A stretch of 64,000 bases of DNA from Myxococcales bacterium. Lineage in GTDB: Bacteria; Myxococcota_A; Bradymonadia; UBA7976; UBA1532. The notes below the pieces were generated by a model, which saw only the letters and a list, made by a program, of their open reading frames with translations, did not search any database and had not been told where the DNA came from. Made by a program: the position numbers and the translations under genes. The first letter of the stretch is position 1; every line of letters begins with the position of its first letter. Below, piece by piece: positions 9,376 through 17,534 of the stretch. The stretch is from positions 124,001 to 188,000 of the forward strand of contig JACKDN010000016.1 in NCBI GenBank assembly GCA_020633465.1. Reading direction: 5' to 3'.

Positions 9376-11517
9376 TCGGTCGCGGTCCGAAAGGTCGAGC
9401 CCCAAGGTGCGGGCCACGCCGACGAAGTCGTCGTAGCCGACCCACACGGCCGAGAAGGGTCGGACGCCGACCAGGCGGTGCGCGCCGGCCGACACGCTGA
9501 CCGTCAGGTAGACGTGCTCGCCGCTCGGCGTGCGCACCCCGCTGGCCAGGTCGATGGCCTGGTCGTCGAGGCGCAGCGGGTTGTCGGGCGCGCTCACCAG
9601 CACCAGGTGGTTGCGGGCGACGGTCGGGGGGACCGCGAAGTCGTAGCGGGTGGCCCAGTGGGCGATCGGCGCGGCGACGAAGGCCGCGGGATCGCCCGCG
9701 CGCGCGCCGAAGGGGGCCGCGGCGCCGGTGGTGTCCTGCCCCGAGACGAGCCCCAGCACCGCGAAGGGCGCGTCGCCCGTCACGTCCCAGGGCGCCGCGC
9801 TGCCCACGACACAGCTCTGCCCCACCTCGAGCAGCACCTCGGCGCCCTCGAGCAGATCGGCGCAGGGCACCTCGCCTGCGTAGCCGGGGCCCGCGGGCGG
9901 CCGCTCGGCGAACGAGGGGGTGAACGTGAGCCGCGCGGGCAGGTCGTCGGCGACGAGCTTCCAGTAGCCGCGCTCGTCGGGGTGGGCGCTCCGCCGCGGG
10001 GGTGGACCCAGGGCGAAGCGCGTGCCCCACGTGGTGCGGGGTGGGAGCTGAACCTCGAGGTGATCGCAGCCGGCCCGATCGGCGGGGTAGTTGGCGCAGG
10101 GGTGTCCCGAGAAGACGGCGACGGGCGCGCTGCTGTCGATCTCGGTGCCGGTCAGGTCGGTCGGCCCGTCGGGACCGCCCGGGGTGCCCTGCAGGTACAG
10201 CACCTCGTGCGTGTTCAGGCGCACCTGCAGGCGCGCGCCCTCGACGACGAAGGTGCGCTGCGGATCCGGCCGCACGGTCACGCCCGGGGGCAGGCGCACG
10301 TCCACCAGCACCCCGTCGCCGGGCGCCGCGACCGCCAGCGTGGGGACGCGGGGCAGATCGCCCGGGGGGTTGAAGGCCGGCACGCCCACGAAGCGGTGCC
10401 GCCGCCCCAGCACGTTCAGCGGAAGCAGCGTGCTGGCGTCGTTGCTGAAGCTGTAGTTGCAGCAGTACGGGTTGGCTTGGGTCGCCGTCACCGGGCGGTC
10501 GGCCAGCAGGCGCAGCGCGGCCGCGCGGATGGCCGAGCCCTCGAGATCGGGCAGCTCGCGCCGCAGCAGCAGCGTGGCGGTGCCGCCCGGGGGCACCACC
10601 AGGCCGTCCGCCGCCTCGACCTCGGACTGCACCACCGTGCCGTCGGCGGCGCGCACCTGGCTCTCGACCGTCGTGACCGCGTAGCGCGCCTGCACGTCGG
10701 GGATGTCGGGCACCTCGATCATGCGGCGCGGATCGAGGTCGGCGATCGAGCCGTCCGGGGCGCGCAGCCACAGGCGCGCCGCCGCCTGGGGGGACGGGTT
10801 GTGCACCAGCACGCCCAGGGGCGCGTCCGGCGTGGGGCCGTCCACCCGCGAAGCGGTGTTGGGCAGATCGACCACGAGGAACGCGCAGCCCGCGGTCGAG
10901 GGGCGGGCGGCGGCCACCTCGCAGGGATCGTCGATGCAGCGCCCGTCGACGCACTCGGACTGCCCGGCGCACCGGGCTTCGGGGACGTACCGACCGTCGG
11001 CGTCGCAGCGCGCGGGCTCGCGCGCCGACAGGCACCGCCGCGCGCCGGGCGTGCAGCGAGGGCCGCCGGCGTCGGGGGCGGGCGGCGCGCCATCCGGCGT
11101 GGCGTCGGGCGCGGGCCGGGCGTCCCGAGCGGCGTCGGGGCGAGGCGGCTCGGCATCGGCCCCGGCGTCGACCGCGGCGTCGAGGGCGGCGTCCACGGCG
11201 GCGTCGGGCGCGGCGTCGAGCGCGGCGTCGACGGGCGGCCGGGCGTCGCGGGGCTGGCCCGCGTCGAGGCAGGCGCAGGCACCGTACCGGCCGTCTTCGC
11301 CGCAGGTGCGCAGGCCTTCGCCGACCCCGCAGGCGCAGAGCTCGGTCGACCCTCGGACGCACCCGGCGTCGATGGCGACGCAGATCCGATCGCGGCACAC
11401 CGCGCCGCCGACACAGGCGGGCGTGTCGGCGCACGGGCCGCCGATGGGCACCGGCCCGCCGGACGAGGACGACTCGCAGCCGACGCCGGCGCACAGCGCC
11501 ATCAGGCAGAGCAGCAC
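9370..11517 (-). CDS. IgGFc-binding-domain lipoprotein
   Basis: 715 residues from GTG 11517. Lipobox AGVGC (Cys14) is followed by a Cys-rich segment, an Asp/Ala/Pro-rich linker (~90-145), a second small Cys-rich segment, and then a ~500-residue region with the hallmarks of the IgGFc-binding N-terminal domain family common in Myxococcota: SGHPCANYP, CDHLEVQLPP and a TWGTRF stretch. Likely a surface or outer-membrane adhesion or ligand-binding protein; the ligand is unknown. The frame is open back to a CTG at 11574 overlapping the upstream stop (CTGA), giving a basic n-region (PPRRAV); this could be the real non-ATG start because GTG 11517 has no clear ribosome site. Confidence 0.8.
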   Translation of the reverse strand: MLLCLMALCAGVGCESSSSGGPVPIGGPCADTPACVGGAVCRDRICVAIDAGCVRGSTELCACGVGEGLRTCGEDGRYGACACLDAGQPRDARPPVDAALDAAPDAAVDAALDAAVDAGADAEPPRPDAARDARPAPDATPDGAPPAPDAGGPRCTPGARRCLSAREPARCDADGRYVPEARCAGQSECVDGRCIDDPCEVAAARPSTAGCAFLVVDLPNTASRVDGPTPDAPLGVLVHNPSPQAAARLWLRAPDGSIADLDPRRMIEVPDIPDVQARYAVTTVESQVRAADGTVVQSEVEAADGLVVPPGGTATLLLRRELPDLEGSAIRAAALRLLADRPVTATQANPYCCNYSFSNDASTLLPLNVLGRRHRFVGVPAFNPPGDLPRVPTLAVAAPGDGVLVDVRLPPGVTVRPDPQRTFVVEGARLQVRLNTHEVLYLQGTPGGPDGPTDLTGTEIDSSAPVAVFSGHPCANYPADRAGCDHLEVQLPPRTTWGTRFALGPPPRRSAHPDERGYWKLVADDLPARLTFTPSFAERPPAGPGYAGEVPCADLLEGAEVLLEVGQSCVVGSAAPWDVTGDAPFAVLGLVSGQDTTGAAAPFGARAGDPAAFVAAPIAHWATRYDFAVPPTVARNHLVLVSAPDNPLRLDDQAIDLASGVRTPSGEHVYLTVSVSAGAHRLVGVRPFSAVWVGYDDFVGVARTLGLDLSDRDRP

Positions 11518-11570
11518 GACCGCGCGGCGTGGCGGCGCCGGTTCGGCGCCTCGGGTGGCGGACTCGGGGT

Positions 11571-11972
11571 TCAGGGCAGCGGCTCGTCGAGGGGCTCGAG
11601 GGTCAGGCGCCAGGCGCTCAATAGATCGCGATCCGGCCCGCCGCGACCGGGGGACAGCGTCCCGTACAGGGTGTAGCCGCCCCCGTGCGCGCGGAAGACG
11701 GTGGCGCCGGGCGCGGCCGAGAGTTCGGGCGCGAGACCGGCGTCGGCGCAGCGCCGGACGGCCTGGAAGGCCGCCTGCAGGCAGCCCTGGTCACCGGGCA
11801 GGCAGGGCACCACGGGGCAGGTGGGCGCGGCCCCGCGGACGTCGCCCCCGATGACGCCCAGGAGCCCCGAGGGCGTGGCCTGGGGCGTGGGCGACGCGGT
11901 GATGGGTGGGGCGGCCCAGGCGGCCGCGGCCAGCAGAGCGCCACCGGCGGCGGCGGCGACGGGCATCTTCAT
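11571..11972 (-). CDS. Small secreted protein, unknown
   Basis: 133 residues from ATG 11972, chosen for GGGGAGG just upstream and a clean Sec signal (AAAWAAPP cleavage near residue 20). The mature part is short and has four cysteines close together (CPVVPC, GC, RRC), suggesting two disulfides. The C-terminal half has short strands (TVFRAHGGGYTLYGTL). It precedes the IgGFc-binding lipoprotein gene, whose possible CTG start overlaps this stop codon. No family recognised. Confidence 0.6.
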   Translation of the reverse strand: MKMPVAAAAGGALLAAAAWAAPPITASPTPQATPSGLLGVIGGDVRGAAPTCPVVPCLPGDQGCLQAAFQAVRRCADAGLAPELSAAPGATVFRAHGGGYTLYGTLSPGRGGPDRDLLSAWRLTLEPLDEPLP

Positions 11973-12149
11973 CCAGGCCTCCCCAGGCTCGGGCCGTCGG
12001 CCCGCGAATCGACTCGGCGCCGCGTCGGACCCCGCGGCGCGAGGTCGGCGCTCGGCGCGGCCCCGCCGGCCCGCGGCGCGCACGACGAGCCGCCACGACG
12101 CCCGCGACTTCGACCCCCGGGCAGTGTAGTCCGCACAGAGCGTCTGCGG

Positions 12150-12155
12150 TAGGCT
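12150..12155 (+). promoter_or_regulatory. Candidate -10 box, leaderless kinase transcript
   Basis: TAGGCT ends 7 nt before ATG 12163. There is no Shine-Dalgarno sequence between the box and the ATG, as expected for a leaderless message. No convincing -35 box was found. Confidence 0.4.
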
Positions 12156-12162
12156 TCGGCGC

Positions 12163-13617
12163 ATGGCGAGCCCCCCCGACATCGGCGATGTGGTCCTCGA
12201 ACGCTACCGCCTGACGCGCGTCATCGGCCGGGGTGGCGTGGGCACGGTCTTCGCGGCGGACGACGAGCGCCTGGGCCGCACCGTCGCCGTCAAGGTGCTC
12301 GGCGCGCGGGGGCGCAGCGTCCGCAACGCCGACGCCCGCTTGCAGCGTGAGGCGCGCACGCTGGCCGCCCTGGTGCACCCCAACCTGGTCACGCTCTTGG
12401 ATTACGACGTGCTGCCCGACGGCAGCCCGGCGATGGTGATGGAGTTCGTCGACGGGGTGAACCTGCAGTCGCTGCTGTCGGCGCACGCCTTCACGCCCGA
12501 AGAGATCTTGCGGGTGCTGGATCAGACCCTGGCCGCGCTCGTGGCGTGCCACGAGCGCGGGGTGATCCACCGCGACCTGAAGCCCGGCAACCTGCTCGTG
12601 GACGCGTCGAGCATGGCGGTCAAGGTGATCGACTTCGGCATCGTGCAGCTGCTGGGCGACGAGGGCGCGACGGCGCTGACCGTGAACGGTGAGGTGTTCG
12701 GCAGCCCCCGCTTCATGGCGCCCGAGCAGTGGCAGCAGGGTCTGGTGGACGCGCGGACCGACCTGTACGCCCTGGGGTTGATCGGCTACTGCATGGTGCT
12801 GGGGCAGCACTTCATCCGGCAGCGCAACCCGGTGGCCGTGTTCGAGCACCACCTGCGTGGGCCGCGCCCGCCGCTGACCGCCACCGGGGCCGGATGCCCG
12901 GTGCCCCCGGCCCTGGCCGCCGCCCTGGCGCGGGCGGCCAGCCCCCGCCCCGAGGACCGCTTCGAGAGCGCCCAGCAGATGCGTGACGCCCTCGCCGGCC
13001 TGGGCGCGGGGGCGCCGATCGCGGCGGATCTGCACACGGTCGATCGGGCCCCGGCGCTCGACGGGTTCGACGCGACCGAGGTGACCGAGGCCGTGGCGGC
13101 GGCGTCGAGCATGGAGCAGCCCATCGAGGCGATCGACGACGACTTCTTCGACGACGACGGCGAGACCGTGGTGGCCGAGGCGCCGGAGGCGGTCGAGACG
13201 CCGCCCCCGCCGACGCGCGAGCGGGTGCGCTTCGGTGTCCCGGGGGGCGTGTCGACCCAGATCACGAAGGGCGACGTCGAGCGCGCCCTGAGCGCCGGCC
13301 CGCCGGCGGCCATGCCCGTGCTGGCCTTGGGCGTGCCCGCCGCGGCGGTCCCGGACGCGGCCGCGGAGGTCCCCGGCGCGCCGCCCGCGCCGGCGAGCGC
13401 GCCGCCGCGCCCGCCCGCGCCGGCGAGCGCGCCGCCGCGCCCACGCGTCCCCTCGAGCGCGCCGCTCTCGGCGCGCCCCATGCCGCGACCGGTGCCGACG
13501 GCGGCCCCGCCCCCGGCCGACCGGGCCGACGCGCCGGAGGGTCCGCCCTGGAGCCTCTTGGCCGCCGTCCTGTGCGGCGTCGCCGTGGGCGCCGGCCTGC
13601 TCTACTGGCTGGTCTGA
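12163..13617 (+). CDS. Membrane-anchored Ser/Thr protein kinase (PknB-like)
   Basis: 484 residues. The kinase domain (about 15-265) is complete: glycine loop GRGGVG (22-27), VAVK lysine (Lys44), catalytic HRDLKPGN (His136-Asp138), DFG (Asp157) and an APE-type MAPEQ motif. A ~190-residue acidic then Pro/Ala-rich linker follows, containing a duplicated APASAPPRP block. One C-terminal helix (~464-484) ends the protein, so the kinase faces the cytoplasm on a tail anchor. There is no extracytoplasmic sensor, so the signal must come from a partner. It stands alone, divergent from the minus-strand lipoprotein genes, with a TAGGCT box 7 nt before the start. Confidence 0.92.
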   Translation: MASPPDIGDVVLERYRLTRVIGRGGVGTVFAADDERLGRTVAVKVLGARGRSVRNADARLQREARTLAALVHPNLVTLLDYDVLPDGSPAMVMEFVDGVNLQSLLSAHAFTPEEILRVLDQTLAALVACHERGVIHRDLKPGNLLVDASSMAVKVIDFGIVQLLGDEGATALTVNGEVFGSPRFMAPEQWQQGLVDARTDLYALGLIGYCMVLGQHFIRQRNPVAVFEHHLRGPRPPLTATGAGCPVPPALAAALARAASPRPEDRFESAQQMRDALAGLGAGAPIAADLHTVDRAPALDGFDATEVTEAVAAASSMEQPIEAIDDDFFDDDGETVVAEAPEAVETPPPPTRERVRFGVPGGVSTQITKGDVERALSAGPPAAMPVLALGVPAAAVPDAAAEVPGAPPAPASAPPRPPAPASAPPRPRVPSSAPLSARPMPRPVPTAAPPPADRADAPEGPPWSLLAAVLCGVAVGAGLLYWLV

Positions 13618-13786
13618 GAGGGTCATCAGACCCGGTCCGCGCTTTCGGCGGGCCCGCTGCCGGGTGACCATCGTTCGGCGCGCGGGCGGCGGGGCCGTGG
13701 GCCCGCGGGCGGGCGGTCGCGTCGGCCCCATCGAGACGGCCCGCCGGATGGGGTAGGATGCCCGGCAGCTTGTGGGGGCGAGGGGA

Positions 13787-16334
13787 ATGCACGTGTCCAG
13801 GCGGTGGGTCGTCGCGGCGGCGTGGTGCTGCGCGCTGATGACGGCGACGGACGCGCGCGCCCAGGACGGCGCGCTCACCTTCGAGACCTTCGAGCCCATG
13901 GCGCCCGGCCTGGGCACCCTGAACGTGCCGACCGCGCCGACGCTGCCTGCGGGCGGCTTCGCGCTCGAGGTGTGGACCGCCTACAGCCGCGAGGCGCTCA
14001 CCCTGTCGACGGTGGCGGGCGACGACAGCCGCGCGCCGGCGTCCGTGGTCGACGCCACCCTGCGCGTCACGGCCGCTGGCGCCTACGCCCTGATCGACGG
14101 CCTGGCCCTGGGCGTCGCGGTCCCCTTCGTCTGGGGGCTGGACGCCCAGCCGGTGACGGTCGGAGGCCGGTCGGAGGATGATCTCACCGGCGCGGCCCTG
14201 GGCGACCTGCAGCTGGTGCTGGGCGCCGACATCCTGCCCTTGCTGGGCGTCGGCCGCGCCGCCACCGGCGGCCTGGGGGTGGGCGCGGGCCTGCTGGTGT
14301 GGCTGCCGACCGGCGCGCAGGAGGCGTTGGCCGGCGAGGGCAGCGTCCGCTGGCAGCCGCACCTCGACGTGCACTGGCGCGGGGCCGGCTTCCTGGTGGC
14401 GGCCTCGGTGGGCTATCACCTGCGCCCCGAGGCGCGGCTTTTCAACCTGGTGCTGGACGACGAGGTGCGCTGGGGCGTCGCGGGCGAGGCCCCCCTGTTC
14501 CTCGACGGCCTCGCGCTGGAGCTGGCGGTCACCGGCAGCGCCTGGCTGGCCGATCAGCCCGATCCGCAGGATCTGACCCGCACCGATCCCGACCGCGATC
14601 CCGCGCCGGTCGACGCGGTGGGCGCCGTGCGCTACACGACCGACTTCGGGCTCGAGCTGGCGCTGGGCGGCGGCCGCGGCCTGAACGACGGCGTCGGCGC
14701 GCCGGCCGGGCGCGTGTTCGCGCGGCTCGGCTTCTCTTCGCCGCCCGACCGGGGGCGCGCGCCGGGCGCCGCCGACGCCGACGACGACGGCGTGCCCGAC
14801 GACGTCGATCGCTGCCCCTTCGAGCCCGAACGGCTGGACGGCGTGCGCGACGCCGACGGCTGTCCCGAGGCCGATCCCGCCGTGGTGGCGGCCGCCACCG
14901 CGGCGGCGCCGGGCGTCGCGCCCGCGCCGCTGGTGGCGCTGCCCCCGCTGCAGCGCCGCGTCGACACGGACGGGGACGGCCTGTACGACGACGAGGACGT
15001 CTGTCCGGACGAGCCCGAGACGGTGGACGGCTACCTGGACGCCGACGGCTGCCCCGACGCGGATCCCGACGGCGACGGCCTGGTGGGCGCGGCCGACGCC
15101 TGCCCCACCGAGGCCGAGATCGTCAACGGGCTGACCGACGCCGACGGTTGCCCCGATCGGGCCGCCGACGCGGACGGCGACGGCGTCGAGGATCGCGTCG
15201 ACGTGTGCCCGCTCGAGCGCGAGACGCCCGACGGCGTGCGGGACGGGGACGGCTGCCCCGAGGCCGCCGGGCCGCGGGATCAGTACGACGCGGTCGACGA
15301 GGGGCTGGCGAACGCCGCGGCGCCGCCGCTGGCGCCCCTGCCGCCGATGGTGCAGCTGCGCGACCGCGACGGGGACGGGCTGCCGGCGCCCTTCGACGCC
15401 TGCGACGACGCGCCCGAGGATCTCGACGGCTTCGAAGACGGCGACGGCTGCCCCGAGCCGGACGACGACGGCGACGGTGTGCCCGACGCCTCCGATCGGT
15501 GCCCCCGGGTCGCCGGCGTGGGCGACGGTTGCCCCGTGGTGGGGCCGGACGCCGACGGCGACGGCGTGGGGGACGCCGCCGACCGCTGCCCCTTCGAGCC
15601 CGAGACGCGGGACGGGGTGCGGGACGACGACGGCTGCCCCGAGAGCGCGGCGCCCGCCGCCGCGGCGACGCCCGCCGCGACGCCGGCGCCGCCCGCGGCG
15701 CCGCCTCCGGCCAGGGGCGCCGCTGCCGCCCCTCGAGGTGCGCGCCGATCTCGACGGGGACGGCCTGATCGGCGACGACGACGCCTGCCCGACCGAGGCC
15801 GAGGACGCGGACGGCTTCGAGGACGCGGACGGCTGCCCCGAGCTGGACGACGACGGGGACGGCCTGCCCGACGCGGCGGACGCGTGCCCCCGGCAGGCCG
15901 AGACGGTCAACGCCTTCAACGACGACGACGGCTGTCCGGACGAGGTGCCCGACGTCCAGGCCGAGGTGACCGGCATCGTGCGCGGCATCCAGTTCCGCGC
16001 CGACTCGGCCCGCCTGCTGCCGCGCTCACTGAAGGTGCTGGCCAAGGTGGCGAAGGCGATGCGCCAGAACCCGCGGCTGCGCCTCGAGATCCAGGGCCAC
16101 ACCGACGCGCGCGGCGAGCGCGACTACAACCTCGAGCTGTCGAAGCGGCGGGCGCTGGCCGTGAAGCGGTGGCTGGTCGAGCAGGGGCTCGACGCGACGC
16201 GCATGCGCACCAAGGGCTTCGGCCCCGACCGCCCGACGGCGCCCAACAGCTACTTCGCGGGCCGCATGCGGAATCGAAGGGTCGAGCTGGTCTATACCGA
16301 AGTACGAGATCCCGCAACGAAGGAGGTCCCATGA
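13787..16334 (+). CDS. OmpA-family outer-membrane protein with TSP3 repeats, frameshifted in the linker near 15713
   Basis: Order: Sec signal (ARAQDG), a ~320-residue strand-rich beta-barrel-like region, many calcium-binding thrombospondin type 3 units (DxDxDG...D.CP) to ~16,000, then an OmpA peptidoglycan-binding domain (LEIQGHTDARGERDYN, then NRRVEL). The reading frame changes once, in a Pro/Ala linker near 15,700-15,730: upstream coding is in the frame of 13787 and downstream coding is in the frame ending at 16334. Removing one base near 15713 restores a continuous ~848-residue protein. The original frame stays open into the next gene, so a naive call fuses the two. The start is ATG 13787 or GTG 13793; the latter has better spacing (7 nt) from GAGGGG. 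TGA 16332 overlaps the next ATG. Confidence 0.8.
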
Positions 16335-17533
16335 CCACCCCCCGCCCGGGGCATCGCGTGCCCGTCGGCGCGCGCGTCTGGCTGGCGGCGACGCTGGCGG
16401 TCGCGCCGGCGACGGCGTCGGCGGCCGATCCCTGTGAAGGCATCAAGATGAAGGACGGCACGGTCGCGACGGCGCGGCGCCTGGTGGCCCAGGCCGCGTT
16501 GTCGCCGGCCGACGAGGGCTGTGTCCGGGCGGTCGGCGCGGCGCTGGCCGGGCGCGGTGGCGTGCGGTCGGTCACGGTGGCGGTCCGCGTGGCGGACGCG
16601 CAGCGCGCCGACGGCACCGGCTCGAAGATCGGCGCGCGCTACGCCAGCCTGCTGGCCGAAGCCGGCGTGCCCGAGGCGCGCATCTCGACGGTGGTGCCCG
16701 CGGCCGCGCACGGCGAAGAGGGGTCGGTGAAGGTGACCTTCACCGAGCGCCGCGCGGCGCGCCCGGTGGCGCGCGTGGATGCCGTCGACGGCGCCGTCCG
16801 CGCGGGTCCGGCCGAGACCGATCTGCAGCCGGTGGCGCGCGGCGCCACGCTGAAGGCCGACACCTACGTCGCCACCGACGCGACGGGTGGGGCCTGGCTC
16901 GAGCTGGCCGACGGCAGCCGGCTGCGGCTGGGCCCCGACGCCCTGCTGTTCATCGGCAAGCTGCACCTGAACGACGATCTGAAGCGCGTGGTGAAGCTGG
17001 AGCTGAAGCGCGGCACGGTGGACGCCGACGTGCGCAGCGGCGGACAGGGCTCGGTGTTCGACGTGGGCACCCGCAGCGGCGTCGCGGGCGTGCGGGGCAC
17101 GCTGTTCCGGCTGGCGGCCGACGACGCGGGCACGCGCATCGAGACGCTCGAGGGGCAGGTGGATCTGGTCGAGGGCGAGAAGGCGGTGCCCGTCCCGGCC
17201 GGGCAGGGCATGGTGGCCAAGGCCGGCGCGCCGCTCGGTGCGCCGGTGGCCCTGCTGGGCGCGCCGCAGGTCGAGGGGCCCCTGCAGGGGGCGCTGGCCC
17301 CCGGGACGTCGCTGCGCTGGCAGCCGGTGGCCGGCGCCGCCGGCTATCGCGTCGAGCTGGCCCGCGACGCCGAGTTCAGCTACGGCGTGCAGGCGACGCC
17401 GGCGCCGCCCGAGGGGCTCAACGTCCCGGCGACGCTCGCCGCGGGCAAGTGGTTCTGGCGCGTGGCGCCGGTGGACGCCGCCGGCTTCGTCGGCCGACCC
17501 TCGAAGGTGTACGCGTTCGTGGTGGGACGCTGA
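16331..17533 (+). CDS. Secreted FecR-domain protein
   Basis: 400 residues from ATG 16331, with AAGGAGGTCCC directly before it, the best ribosome site in this region. Sec signal (TASAAD), then a small OmpA-like or BON-like segment (~30-130), then a FecR domain (~150-290) with the typical LELADGSRLRLGPD and SGVAGVRGTLFRL motifs. The C-terminus (~310-400) looks like a fibronectin-type fold (WQPVAGAAGYRVELARD). FecR domains are periplasmic sensors or scaffolds. The gene sits between the OmpA/TSP3 gene (4-bp overlap) and the CHASE2 cyclase (starts 2 nt after the stop), so it probably works with the cyclase. Confidence 0.88.
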   Translation: MTTPRPGHRVPVGARVWLAATLAVAPATASAADPCEGIKMKDGTVATARRLVAQAALSPADEGCVRAVGAALAGRGGVRSVTVAVRVADAQRADGTGSKIGARYASLLAEAGVPEARISTVVPAAAHGEEGSVKVTFTERRAARPVARVDAVDGAVRAGPAETDLQPVARGATLKADTYVATDATGGAWLELADGSRLRLGPDALLFIGKLHLNDDLKRVVKLELKRGTVDADVRSGGQGSVFDVGTRSGVAGVRGTLFRLAADDAGTRIETLEGQVDLVEGEKAVPVPAGQGMVAKAGAPLGAPVALLGAPQVEGPLQGALAPGTSLRWQPVAGAAGYRVELARDAEFSYGVQATPAPPEGLNVPATLAAGKWFWRVAPVDAAGFVGRPSKVYAFVVGR

Positions 17534-17534
17534 C

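Noticed and set aside
15700..15730. Programmed +1 frameshift in the OmpA gene
   Set aside because: No recognised slippery heptamer, rare-codon stop or downstream stimulator; a single-base error or mutation is simpler.
13772..17533. A single 1253-residue OmpA-FecR protein
   Set aside because: Sequence between ~15730 and 16330 is nonsense in this frame but forms TSP3 and OmpA domains in another, and the FecR gene has its own AAGGAGG site and signal peptide.
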